From: Gossypium raimondii
Taxonomy: Eukaryota; Streptophyta; Magnoliopsida; Malvales; Malvaceae
DNA length: 64,000 nucleotides
NCBI RefSeq assembly: GCF_025698545.1
Contig: NC_068569.1
Span: forward strand, 27,218,001 to 27,282,000
Reading direction: 5' to 3'
Shown one piece after another: positions 25,790-37,404 of this stretch. Both the position numbers and the translations under genes were made by a program. Under the pieces are notes generated by a model. It worked only from the letters and a program-made list of their open reading frames with translations, was not told the DNA's origin and made no database searches. How positions within the stretch are numbered: the first letter of the stretch is position 1; each line of letters begins with the position of its first letter.

Positions 25790-26560
25790 CCTAAAAGTAT
25801 AGTTTTAGGCACCAATAAACGTCGTTAAATTTTAAAGATAACGAAGTATTATTATACGCTCATCTATATCTAATATTTTCTCTCACTTAATTTAATTTTA
25901 ATTAAATTACTTAAAATAATTAATTTTTAAATTATAAATGAATATTTTCTTCTTTTACAAATCTTAATCTTTTTTTTTCTGTAAGTTAATATTTTTTATT
26001 TTTGTGCAACCAATTTTTTTAAAAAAATAATAATTTTTATGCAATTTTTTTCATATCATTAACATATAATTTTAGTAATTATTTCAACTTGAATCCAGAA
26101 CCTCGAACCTTGAATCTTAAACCTTGAACCCCAAACCTTGAGGTTTCGGGTTTATGATTTAAGGTTTAGGGTTTGAGGCTCAAAGTTTAGATTTAGGGTT
26201 TAGTGATTTAGAGTTTAGGGTTCAGGTTCAAGGTTCAAGGGTTCAGTGTTACGAGTTACAAGTTCGAGATTCAGGATTCGGGTTCAAGGTTAAAGGGTCC
26301 AGGGTTACAGGTTCAGGTTTTGGGGTTCTATATTTTGAGTTCAAGGTTCGAGATTACCAAAATCATGTGTCAGTGACATGAAAAAGATTGTCTAAATGTA
26401 ATTAAATAATTAGAAAGGGACCATGAATAACGTGGTGGGAAGGGTTCATAAAATAATTTCTTTATGGATGGGTGTATAATAATAATTTCATGTCTTTAAA
26501 TTTGATGATATGACAAATTTTTATTGGTGCTTAAAAACCTTAGTTTTTAATATTTTTTTA
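25790..26560. mobile_element. Inverted-repeat element with telomere-like internal repeats
   Basis: The left arm (about 25,800-25,880: 'ggcaccaataaacgtcg', 'ttattatacgctcatc') is matched on the other strand by the right arm (about 26,455-26,540: complement of 'gatgggtgtataataataa' and 'attggtgcttaaaaac'). Between them, 26,095-26,350 is a run of degenerate GGTTYA/TTTAGGG-like units. The first 50 bases of that run face the rest in inverted orientation, so a hairpin is centred near 26,145. No transposase is present. It is a MULE- or MITE-like non-autonomous element. Target duplication was not resolved. Confidence 0.6.
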
Positions 26561-26864
26561 TTGTTAAATTTAACAATAAATTTAATTAAATTGAATGACA
26601 ACTGATCTATTACAGTAGCACATGTCAAACACTAACATCAACTTCTCCATTCTAACAATAACAAGATTCATTTGCAATTAAATTTAATCCTGTTATTATA
26701 ACATCCTTAGCAACCAAAGTGAAAATACTTCTTAATTCTTGCTTAATGAGACAGCTTCTAACTGTACCTACTATATAATAAAGCTCCAAATTTCGGACAC
26801 AAAACCAAAGCCCAATAAAGAAAACCCACTACTTCCTCCAAACATATTAATTAGACACGTTTTT

Positions 26865-27025
26865 AATAACTAGGCATTGACACGTGGCGTGCTACGTGTA
26901 TCTTATATTGATATATATAATGATTAATTTTTAATCGTAGAAATAAATTAAATTTTTAACAAAAGAATTAATTTGCTTTTAAATCTAACACATACAGATT
27001 AATTTATCTATTTTTTGAATAAAAG
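26865..27025. repeat. Dispersed repeat beside LINE relic (copy 1)
   Basis: The segment from 'gacacgtggcgtgctacgtg' through 'taatttatctattttttgaa' is repeated in diverged form at about 42,195-42,355. In both places it abuts a LINE ORF1 remnant, so it may be part of the same inserted unit. It contains a CACGTG-like core ('acacgtggcg'). Confidence 0.45.
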
Positions 27026-27029
27026 AGAT

Positions 27030-28115
27030 AAAATTCTGCCGGCCCCTTAAAAGCAGGATTAAAATGAGTTGCTGTCGATTGAATACCAGAAATCAAACTG
27101 ACTCCATCTCTCACTGCCGTAACATCACCAACGACGTCAGGAAGCTCTTATGATTTCCTCAACATCCACTAGCTGGGCTTGATGACTCCCACCAACCTTC
27201 ACAGCCTGATCCAACAAAGATGGATTCTCTCCCTCAAGAGCAACATTCGGCCCAAAAGATTGGCTTGGTTGTTTGTCCAAAAGAACTTTAGCATGTAGCG
27301 TTTCCTTCCTACGTTTACTCATCAAAGCAATATCCCCATTTGGTCCTAAAGACCCAACAGTAACACGACCTAATTTCTCCAATTGGCCTGATGAGCCAGC
27401 AGCACCCTTATAACCCAACGCGTTAAACTTCCCAATTTGGCCCCCATGACCCTCTCTGGCCAGTTTTCCCAAATTAAAACCCTCTCCTTGTGAGCCTCCT
27501 GTTAGGGTTTCTTTTCTATGGTTGTGCAGGGTTGAAACTCATCACCCAAGGCTGCATCGTTAGATACTATTCATAAATAATATAGGGGCCTTCAGAGAGC
27601 ACTTTATCCAAATCACTCTTGCTTTGAAACCTGGCCAAAAAGTACCTGTTTTCTATGTCCATCAATTAAAATGGTGAAGAAGGTTCCCAAAGGCTATAGA
27701 TTTTGTTTTGCAATGGTGAGTGTCTTATATTACGTCCCAGGAGCTCTAAAACCACTATAGTGCCCATATCCTTAATCAGAATCTGTTGAATCTTTTCAGA
27801 AGATTCAATGGAAGGGATAGCATTAACAAGCGATTTCTTGATATCCCCTTCCAATCAATCTAAATCTTCATCCGCATTAGCACCAAAAGGAGCAACCAAT
27901 CTCCTTGAATCTGGGTTTGAATTTCCTACAAGCAAATCTTTCCAAGAGACTGAGCGCATAGTAGGCCGATCCACTAGCAAATCCCTATCCAAGCCCTTGG
28001 TTTTATCCCTAAATCGGTTATTTTTCTTGGTGGTCAAACCTTCCGTAAAGGAATCGTCAGACCCAACACCTTTGCAGGGAGAAGTAGCCATTTCTTCTGA
28101 TTTTTGAGTTAAACA
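27030..28115 (-). pseudogene. LINE (L1-type) ORF1 relic with DUF4283 region
   Basis: Read on the minus strand from 28,091, the product starts MATSPCKGVGSDD and continues into a DUF4283-type segment (DMGTIVVLELLGRNIRHSPLQ, then IENRYFLARFQSKSDLDKVLSEGP). This is the nucleic-acid-binding ORF1 of plant L1 retrotransposons. It is dead. TGA at 27,855-27,857 interrupts the frame, TAA at 27,666-27,668 follows, and a further in-frame TAG lies after the GPYIIYE segment. The zinc-knuckle part is missing, and the Gly-rich tail (27,472-27,137) continues in another frame. No ORF2 (endonuclease or reverse transcriptase) is seen. Confidence 0.8.
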
Positions 28116-28709
28116 ATTTTTCTTTTTAAAACTATTTATGTGGAAGTAGATGTTTTATAATAATGGTTAAAGGAAATGATATCTACTTATCCCTAAATTC
28201 TGATTATTATCACAACTTAACATTTAAAATTATTATCATTATCTATTAAAATTAACACGATATTATAAGATTGGAGTATATTTATATATGATTTTTAAAA
28301 GTCAATCATCCCTCTTAGTAGTTACGAATTGATTAATCCAACTATCCGTTAATGCATGATTTATGTTAAAAAAATTAGTTTCTTAACTTGATTGATATAG
28401 ATATTAATGTTAATCGAGAATTTTTGAGTTATGGTAATTTGAAGCGGGAATTTAAAATAATTGGATAATTCACGGCAGAATGGCATATGCTATTAAATTT
28501 AAATTTCAATAGCGCCAGCTAGCTTTCAGAAACGCAGATGATAAAATTCAATAATGCAATTATTAAAAAAACTGTCTCTTCTTTTTCTTTTTTCTTGTCT
28601 TTTTCAGCGATTCATTCTTGAAGATAAAGAAAGTAAATCTTTGTTTTTTCTATCGACTCTTCCCATTCTTACGTTTATTTCCGCAAGAGGAAAAAAACCG
28701 TAAATTTCA
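28116..28709. other. Intergenic region and 5' UTR of the coiled-coil gene
   Basis: AT-rich promoter-like sequence with no gene or element recognised. From about 28,570 it becomes CT-rich ('ctcttctttttcttttttc'), typical of a plant 5' UTR, and contains no ATG before the start codon at 28,710. Confidence 0.45.
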
Positions 28710-31700
28710 ATGGTGGTGTCATCAACGTTTGAATCCTCTTTACGAAGAGGGAATCCGACCTCGAGAAAGGCTGCACCGTCATCGTCGGAATCTTCGAAAA
28801 GCGCTGCGGCAGCTCCTCCTCGTAGATCCAGAAGTGTAAGTGCCTTTTCAAGAACCTCTAGTTCTGACTTCTCCGGATTCTCCATTAAGCGAGACAACCC
28901 TCTCTTTGTCAACACCACCAACCACAATAACAGCAACAGCACTAGTAACGACGAAGACGACGACGATAGCGGAGCTTTGTTCCCAAATTCCGGCTTTAAA
29001 TCCGACCGAATCACTTCCAAAACGAAGCCCAAAGCTGTTGCTGCCGGCGATTATAATAATAGGAGAGGCAGACCTGTTTCCAGAACTGGCTCCGATGGAA
29101 AACAATGGTCGGGTTCGGGGAATAGCATTAGCAAGGAGTCGTCTCGGAGCTTGTCCGTTGTGGATACAAGGAGACGTGGGCGCTCCGTCTCCCGCACCCC
29201 GCTTTCAAGAACCAATGTCGCTACTTCTGAGGTTTTGCCAATTTTCATTTCCATTTTTTGAAATAAGATTCTCGTTCAATTTTATTTCATATAGAAGAAT
29301 CTGGAATGAATATTTTTCTTAGGGCTGAGGGGAAAATAATCAGAAAACCGAATATTGATTATAATTTCGGCTTTGACTCTAATTTTATTGAAATCATTTC
29401 GATTTTGATTCAAGTAAAAACATTGTTTCAGCTTTTGGTTGATAAGTTAAATACAGTTATTCAAACTGAACCTCAGTTAACTGAAATTTCTTTATTTTTA
29501 ATTTTTAATTTTTTTTGTAACATTTTAAATTACGAGTCGAACTAGTAGAATTTGTGTATATATGCTTCGATTAAAAAAAGAATGTGTATATATGCTGTGT
29601 TCATGTATTTATATGGATCTTGAAACATTTGTGCAATGTTCATGTCGTGTAATCCTCTTATGTGTAGTATTGTCCAGGTCTAAACTTTTTACTCAGTTTT
29701 TGCTCTCTTTTTTTTTTCTTTCTCATTGAAATGGAAAGGTAACTAGTAAAAGAAACAAATTACGTTTTAGGAATTAGTTCTAATGTAAGACTGATTAATG
29801 AAAGCCACTGTTTCCTTCAAAAAGCAGTGCTACATTTTCTATGTGAATGAAAAATCATACATTTTGCTTTTCATAAAGTTAAAATTTTGATTATTTGTAT
29901 GTGTCCATTTATTATTCAAGATATTCTTTGATTTTTGCTTGTTTATTATCTGTTTGAACTGATAATTGGGAATGGGTATTTATCTCTTTTAACTGATTTA
30001 ATCGGTCTATCAAATTTAATATTTCGTTTTGGTTAATTTGATTCTTTTAAAATTGATAACCTAATCTTAAATATATTTTTATATAATATATCATTTATAT
30101 TGCCTTATTATATTTTATACAATATGTCTATATGATTATACTGATTGAGCTGGCCAACTTAAGTTGGTTTGAGTTTTTATGGTTAATCATAAGCAACTTG
30201 ATTTTTCTTTAGTTTCTTTTTTTTTTTTTTTCCTTTTCTGTTTACTTCTTTTATACTGACATTTCTTGTTCTTGATTTGGGCAGAGTGAGGTGGAGCAAG
30301 AAGGTAATTCCTGGATGAAATCCAAGAACAAAGGTAATCTAAGTGCTACTTCGGGTAATGGTCAAAAGGGTAATTCAGCTCAAAGCAGATCTAGTTTGAC
30401 ACGGTCAGGTCATCGGAAGCCTACTGATCCTTTGGACGCTTCTCCTACAAGTTTGGTATTAACTCTACGGACCATTTTGTGTTTCTGAATCAAAATTTTT
30501 TGAAAGATTTGTTTGATATTGAGTGCAATAAGGAGGGATCTTTCTTTGTAATGATGTGATAAACTTTTTTTTGGTTTAGTCCCGTTTAGAAACTGCAAAA
30601 TGGAATGATTCGGTCTCGACGAGTTCTTTTTCAGAAGCTGAACTGATGGAGGTGAGATTTTGGGTAATTTGAATTGGTTTATAGTATGTGGAAGTTTTAA
30701 TCACAGCTAGAGCTGAGAAAACTGAAAACGAGCCATAGTGTTTGATTTCAAGTCTTGTTTTATTGAATTCTGTTCATTTTCAGTCTGGATAACATCTAAA
30801 CATATTTCGTTCGGTTTTTGACTGAGAAGTTAAAAAAACGAATGGACCAAATCTATCCTAGCCAGTGGAATTTGGTTACCTATGACATTCTATTAATTTT
30901 TGGTTCAGTTTTTTAACAGATCAAAAGTACTGAATGGTAACTCTAATTTCTTACCATAACCGAACCATTATTACTCTATCTCAGGCGAAGCATTTAGTTC
31001 CTAGTTTAAGAAGTGCTTGATTTTTTTTAATTTTGAAGCTGATCAATATTATTGTTTTACATGTGTAAATCTTCTGAAACACTTTGTTTGTCATGCTTTA
31101 TTTTTCAAGTCATTCCAAGGGGAGAATTTGGTCGGAGATGCTACTGCTGCTAGTGACATATACAGAACTGTTAAATCCGAAGTGAGGCGGGCTATTTCCG
31201 ATATCCAAAATGAGCTTCAGGGTGTAAGTTAATTTGGCTTCTTGGATTTGAAATTATCCCTTGGATCTCTAGATGAGTTAAGTCATTGGACATGAGGATA
31301 CCTTTGTCTTCAAAGCTGCTTTTTCCACATACCTGTATTTGACACTCGTATCTGGTCCAAGTAGCATAGTTTGTAAACAATCTGGAGAAGAAAGTAAATA
31401 CTTGATTTTGGTATTAGTTATTTTTCTCACAGCTTCTCTGACTGTGTTCTTCAGATTTACCTTGTAAAGAGGTTGAGCTGTATGCCAGTCAATGATTTGT
31501 TATTGCTTATGATTTCAGGCTATCAGGAGTAATGCAACCACCAATAGGGTTGAGCTAGCTTCAGACATACAGCATGAATATGCTACAAAGCTCGAGCAGG
31601 TAATTTTATTCTTTGAAACGTCTTTTTATGATCTAAATACGTTTTACCTTTATATGCTAGACACATGGACACATACGTGTTACTTATCTCTCTCCTGAAT

Positions 31701-33926
31701 CCCTGATCTACTTTTTTTCTCTCAAAAAGAAAATTGTGCCAATTCTTGACGGCCTGGTAGGTCCAAAGCAGATCAATGGCCCAATGGCTTTTGCTTCTCC
31801 TCTCCCTTCACTTACCCTCCCTTGCTCTCATTTTTTTTTTAGAAAAAATTTCCAGTTCATTTGTTTCAGTTTTTTTTTAAAGCAATTGATCCACAAGACA
31901 ATCTGGCGAAGACTAGGATTTTTTATACCATGTGTCCTGATTTGATTGGTTGTTCTGGCCACGTCAAGAATTAGTAACTGTCTTTAGTCCCAGAGCCTAA
32001 CTTTACAGAATGAAAGTTAAAGTTACATTAAGTACACATTTTAGCCTTCTAGGTACCAAATTTACTGATATGCGTATGCTGCAACGGCTAAATCAAATAT
32101 TTAATCGTATATTTTCCTATTTCCTTACATCTTCAGTCCCAAGAACGTGCTAGACAACTTCGAGCTGACCTAGCTGTAGAGGAACACCGGGGCATGGAGC
32201 TTAGTAGGATTCTGAAGGAAGTGCTTCCAGATGCAAAGACTCCTAGCACAAAGAAATCTCATCCACGTAGAAAAGTAAGCATTTATAGTTTACTAAGTTT
32301 CCCGACGCAGTTTTACATTTTACATATAAAAAGGCAATTTTTGTACTGATGCATGCCTATAATTGTTCAGATGAGGATTGTACCAGTCCTGTTGGAAGAG
32401 AACTTTTCAGATTCTTATATTCATTTCAAATAATATTCTTGCAGTTTATTGGGTTCTTTATCTGAGAGAATTTAATTCGTTCTGTTCTAGAACTACACAC
32501 TTTAATTTGTATAAATCTCATTTCCAGTTCAAGTAAGTTTCACTGCAGTTTACACATATTGCATCATTTAGGAAGTTTAGATGACCGTGTTTATGTAGGA
32601 TTTCCTATTTTGTTAAAGTGTTAATTCTAAAGGTACAATAATGAGTCCTTTCATTGCATTAATGTTCTATGTTATTCAGACTCAGATGTTAGTGTCCGAT
32701 ATGGATATGTGTCTAATATGAGTATGTTGAACTTTTTTCAAGTTTTTCCATGTATTTGAAGGACCATTTGAGGGTCTTATCCTCACGCCCATATCCAAAT
32801 ATGTATTGGACATGGATACTTCAAGCAAAATGAAGAATCAAAGTAGCATAGTTAGTGTTTGCAAAATATTATGCATGAAAGTTGTTTTGATTATTTCATT
32901 GATCCTATTGGAAATTTCCAGATAATTTGCATATATGTTGGTCTTTGAGTTTGCTTCTTCGCTTGCTCTCTTCTCTAAATAAATTCTACTTAAATATGGT
33001 GACAGACTAGTATTGAGAGAAGGAAGATATCAAAATGCCTGACAGATGATGCCCTTGCCTATTTCGATGAGTGTGTATCACTATCAACATTTGACGGCTC
33101 TGACTTCTCATCAATAGAAGATCCACCACTCAAATGCGTGGGCACTGTTGATGTTGATGGAGTATCGTTGCCTCATGCAAATTCAAGCATTCCGTCCACC
33201 AATTTCCCTAGCAGTTATCTCCATGATAAACAGGTTTGTTTTTCATATATTCATATTTCTCATAGTGTTTTTCTTTCATTATTTTTAAATCTAGATGCTA
33301 AAACTGATGGGCAAATCAAGTAACTTTAGGGCTTGTGGTTGTCAAAACTGGTATTATTCAGACTTGGGTCTAAGTGTTGGATACGGTATGCATCTGATGT
33401 GGGCATGTTCCTCTCTTTTAAGTTAAAAAGAATCTCGGAGTTGAGGCTTGATATGTACTAAGAAAATGCAGTTGAAATCATGCATGATTGAACTGTTGTC
33501 TATATCGTCCAAAAGAAGAAAAGTCAAATATTTCTATGTCTGCAGGAAGGTCCATTCACATACAACCATGATGTTTCGGGTTTAACCAGCGGTGACGGCA
33601 TCATGGAGCAGAACAGTATCGATTGCGAATGGAATCGGAAATTCCAGTTTTCCTTTTCTCCCAAACCAGGTTCACTATGCGAGCTCCAACAAGACATTAA
33701 AAAGTACGTCAAAGGTTTCGAGAAAGATACCGGGAAGATTGATGTTGATTCACGGATTAAACAAAGAAATAGTTATGATCGGGAAGAATATAATTTGCTG
33801 GGATCACAACAAAGCTTGTTGTTTGATCATGTGTTCCTCAAAAACAGGTTAGATACTGGAAGTTTGCATCTCTGCAACGGTGGATGTTTTTCAGCTTCAT
33901 TTTTGCCTTTTGCTTCTTTAATCTAA
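28710..33926 (+). CDS. Uncharacterised Ser/Arg-rich coiled-coil plant protein
   Basis: Eight exons in phase 0 fit together: 28710-29231, 30285-30455, 30580-30651, 31110-31223, 31519-31599, 32137-32274, 33006-33233 and 33546-33926, giving 568 residues. Residues 1-230 are low-complexity, Ser/Arg/Lys-rich, with recurring phrases (RRSRSVSAFSR, RRGRPVSR, RRGRSVSR) and an acidic DEDDDDS patch. A KRDNPLF motif stands near residue 60. Residues about 256-370 are heptad-like and charged (DIYRTVKSEVRRAISDIQNE; RARQLRADLAVEEHRGMEL), which predicts a coiled coil. The C-terminal third has no recognised domain. The RS-type repeats and coiled coil suggest a nuclear or cytoskeletal scaffold, but that is only a guess. 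Intron 1 is about 1 kb. Intron 6 carries a dispersed repeat copy. I am sure it is a gene, not of its function. Confidence 0.82.
32670..32860 (+). repeat. Dispersed short repeat, intronic copy
   Basis: The stretch includes 'gtccgatatggatatgtg', 'caagtttttccatgtatttg' and 'ggacatggatacttcaag'. Versions of the same text in either orientation occur at about 33,350-33,420, 50,345-50,540, 50,700-50,870, 51,190-51,300, 53,160-53,420, 53,870-53,990 and 59,985-60,115. It looks like a small non-autonomous family (SINE or MITE). Copies are diverged and mostly intronic. Confidence 0.55.
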
Positions 33927-34276
33927 ACCTAAGGGCTTTAAGCATAATAAATATAATATTATACAAGTATTTGTTTTCAAATGCACGAAAATACCGGGTT
34001 TATTTATTTATTTTTATACAAATTATTAATGTAAATATTAATTAAAATATGTATTGGTATGTAATTTGCTATTTCTTTTTTGTGCTAATCATGTCGAATT
34101 AAAATAAAGTTCATTGTTTTTATTCATGAAATTTTTGGTAAATTTAAATATAGAATAATATTTTAATATTGTTTTTTACACATTCTAAAATTTAATATTT
34201 GATGCATATCATCCATGCTTCAAATGTATTTTAATATTGTTTGTAGAAGAGGTAGGCAGTAGGCAAGTAGTTAAGG
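33927..34276. other. Short convergent intergenic gap
   Basis: This gap lies between the end of the coiled-coil gene (+) and the end of the HSP20-like gene (-). It is AT-rich and holds only the two 3' UTRs. Confidence 0.5.
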
Positions 34277-36686
34277 TTAATGACCTACTAAAGTATAAAG
34301 CATAGAAACACCCAGTCCCATGACGATAACAACTGCTAACCCCATATTCACTAACATTGTCTTATCATCTTCCTTCCTCGTTTCTTTATTTTCCTTCACT
34401 TTCTCCTCAACCTCCTTATTAGCAGATGATCCCTTGCTTTCATCCTTCTTCGCAGCACCCTCTCCTTTTCCATCGCCTTCCAACTTCCCTTCCTCGCTTT
34501 TATCTCTCACTGAACCCGTCTCTTCCATAGCGGTTGTTTCTGGTTCAGCTGCTTTTCCATCATCGGCCATCTTTTCATCGACGGAGTCCGCCGTTGTTTC
34601 TGGAGGGAGGTTGGGGGTTTCCTCCACCAACTCATTGGTAGATGGTTGTTGAGAAACGTCATTGGAAATTCTGGGGAATTTGAGGGTAAGAATCCCTCGT
34701 CCGAATACTTTCTCCATTTTAGACAAATGGAGTTCTGGTGGAATGTTGAAAACTTCATCGAGTGGCAAAGTTTTGTTATTAGGAAGCCGACGCTTTCCTT
34801 CTATTTTTAGAGTTGCCGTGGAAGAGTCGGGTGTTATTGTCAGTTGATCCACTGCGAATGCTGCAACATCAGGCACGGAAAGCAAAATGAATAACAAGCG
34901 AAAAGAGTAATACAAATATTCGAAAACAACCATATTCAACTAAATTGATGGTTCATTGACTTGTGTTTTAGAGTATAATATAGATCAATTTAGTAATTGT
35001 TATGGTGTATAAAACTACACAAACACAACATGAAACCATGAATTGTACGGATGTTGAAAAAGATAATATGATATGAAGTAAATAAATAAATGTAGCACGT
35101 CTATTCAAAAAAATAACATGGGTTATTAATGTGTCAAAACTTATATAAAATTAATGTTTTTAGAATTAGATTGGTGGTCAGACTAATTAGGTTACTAGTT
35201 TATTGATCTGATTAGCTCGATTGGTTCATTCAGTTTGATTAAATAAATTATTAAAAATAAAAGATATTAAAAATACAGTTCAACCATTCAATCCAAACAT
35301 CTAGTTCAATAAATTTTTTATCGGTTTGTGCTAATTACCAGTTCAACTTATTCAAAACTCCTCTTCAGACCACTATCTTGATCGATTCCTAATTCAATCG
35401 ATCTGACCGACCGATCCAATACAGTTCAAACAACCTTGCATAAAACCCTAAATATAATTAAGATATTGAAATGAAACACATTAAAAAAGAAAGACCAAAA
35501 GAATGCTATGAAAAAAAAAATTATGATGTCAAAACCAAATCAATAATATGAGTTATTAATATATAACTTGTATAAATACCAATGTTATTTGAACCAGATT
35601 AAATTAATCGGTCAAGATATTGGTTCGAAAAGTACTTTTGAACCAATTAGATTAGAAATCATTGAATTGATTAAAACCGATTGAATCAGATTTTTAATTT
35701 TTAATTTTTAATTAAATTGATTGGACTAACCAATTCGACCATTGGTCTAGTTTTAAAAATTGTAAAATACTAATGACAATGTGAATGAAAAAAATTATGT
35801 AATGATAAAGTTAGGATAATGAAAATTTTGATGATTTGGGTTCAAATCATATCATGTGTATGCATTTTAAAATTTTTATATAAAATATAAAAGACAAAAA
35901 TATCTTTAAAATAATATTTTCACTTTATAAAAATAGTAATTTTTTTTAGTAATATCATAATTGAATTGAGATTCAATTGTTGCATAACACCAGCTCAATC
36001 AAACTTTCAAATAATAGTATAGACGTAACACCCCTTTAAACTGACATAATATGACTGACCTCAAACAATAGTTAGTGTTGTTACAACATGCAAAAGGACA
36101 TAGGTTTGAACACGCTTAAACGTGTATAATCTTTTGATTTAAGAGTTTGAGGAGTTATGATAAAAATTGTTGAAACGATTTTTAATGTAAGATCGTTTGA
36201 ACTGAATTGGACTAATTAAGGTGTTTATTCGAAGAAGGACATTCGAGCCGATATGAGTATGTTGCACTGTATATTTAATAATTTTTTTGGTTGAATTATT
36301 GAAGCAACAAATAAAAACCCTGTTTTAAGGTTTATTTGATTTACACGTGGAAACCTTTGATCTGAAATCTCAATCCTCCTAAAAAGCTAAGCCTCAGGTA
36401 AACATGTTAGCCTTACAATGACAGGTTTTTTACGAATAAAATAATAATAATATATTTGTCTTTAGAAACTAAATTTGGTCGGCCCCATAAACAGAACTTA
36501 TAATAACACCCATAACCGTGTAAAAATAAATATAAAAAAAGGGGGGGAAATACCAGGAAGATAAATTAATAAAAAGCTAGCATCTTGTTGATGCTTCCAT
36601 TCAGATTTAGGCTTGAAATTCTGGGATGGCTGCTGCTGTGGAGCCGGTGGCACATATATCCCATTTGGTCTTGGCCCTCTATTCAT
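34277..36686 (-). CDS. HSP20-domain, C-terminally membrane-anchored protein, RTM2-like
   Basis: Exon 1 is 36686-36554 and exon 2 is 34860-34277. The intron is phase 1, with joint CTTCCTG|GTATTT to GTTGCAG|CATTCG, giving 238 residues. Residues about 29-110 form an alpha-crystallin (HSP20) domain: SEWKHQQDASFLLIYLP, then FAVDQLTITPDSSTATLKIEGKRRL, and GRGILTLKFP as the last strand. Residues 110-210 are Lys/Glu-rich and disordered. The final 25 or so (LAVVIVMGLGVSMLYTLVG) are one membrane span, so the protein is tail-anchored. This layout matches RESTRICTED TEV MOVEMENT 2 and its relatives, which act in phloem and limit systemic potyvirus movement in Arabidopsis; most relatives have no proven role. 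The 1.7 kb intron carries repeat sequence at about 35,150-35,450 and 35,580-35,770. The open frame upstream of 34,860 is intronic. Confidence 0.85.
35150..35770. repeat. Two diverged repeat blocks in the RTM2-like intron
   Basis: Blocks at about 35,150-35,450 and 35,580-35,770 share phrases such as 'taattaggttactag', 'gattaaattaatcggtca' and 'accgaccgatcc', rich in CGGTT/AACCG words. They resemble the ends of hAT-like non-autonomous elements seen elsewhere in the window. Exact ends were not found. Confidence 0.35.
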
Positions 36687-36904
36687 CTTTCTTTTCTTTT
36701 TTCTTCTTAAAATAATATTAAAAGTTTTAAGAAAATATGTAAATAAAAATAATGAAGTTCTGTGGGGTTCATTTTTGAAGGTTTATTTATAAAAGTGTGG
36801 GTTTAGGAATATGTGCTTTGGTTAGGTTATAAAGGAATAGGAGAGGTATATTCTTTGCCTAAATCCTAGGTAGTTTTATCATTTTAATATACCTTTTTAC
36901 GGGG

Positions 36905-37395
36905 TTTAAATAAAAATATTAAGTTCGAAAAATGAGTTTGGACAAAAAATTTTTGACCCGTCTAAAATATGAGTCGGGCTCAAACTTGAACATTCAAGGC
37001 CTATGCCCATCTTGGCCCGACCCCTTTTAAAGTTTATAATATTTTATATTATGTTATTTTTATATATTATGTAATTTAAAACATATTAAAAAAATAAACC
37101 TATACTAATATATAATATTACTCTAATATAAACATTAAAACAATGTTAAGATGACTGTATAAAAAATTTCATCAAATAAAAATATATACAATTATTAAAT
37201 AATAATATAATATAATATAATATAAAAAAAATTAAAATATAATATGGGTGGACCTAAAATGGGCTTGGGTTAATCTTTTGCAAATATGAGCGGATTTAGA
37301 CAAAATTTTAAACTCATATTTCAGGTTGGACTTGGATAAACATAAAGTGTGTTAATATCATGCTTAAGCCTAGCCCACAAGTACTTGTATCTTTT
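36905..37395. repeat. Degraded dispersed repeat, relative of 5,020-5,595
   Basis: Ends around 36,950-37,025 ('gacccgtctaaaatatgag', 'ttggcccgaccccttttaaa') and 37,245-37,390 ('atgggcttgggttaatc', 'ttaagcctagcccaca') flank an AT-rich middle. It has the same architecture and wording as the 5 kb copy. No coding capacity. Confidence 0.4.
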
Positions 37396-37404
37396 ACCAA
37401 AAAA

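Noticed and set aside
26095-26350. True interstitial telomere array
   Set aside because: The units are too degenerate and change orientation. Perfect TTTAGGG tandem copies are not present, so it is described as telomere-like filler in an element.
28604-29105. Long antisense and alternative frames over exon 1 of the coiled-coil gene
   Set aside because: They are low-complexity shadows of the Ser/Arg-rich coding sequence. They lack splice continuity, while the plus frame joins seven further exons in phase.
34320-34652. Plus-strand frame of 110 residues over the RTM2-like gene
   Set aside because: It is the antisense of the Lys/Glu-rich region and consists of Ser/Phe runs. The minus-strand frame has the HSP20 domain and tail anchor.
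34861-34939. N-terminal extension of the RTM2-like exon 2 (starting MNMVVFEYLYY)
   Set aside because: It lacks the first half of the HSP20 domain. A CAG acceptor at 34,861 joined to exon 1 at 36,554 restores the complete domain in frame.
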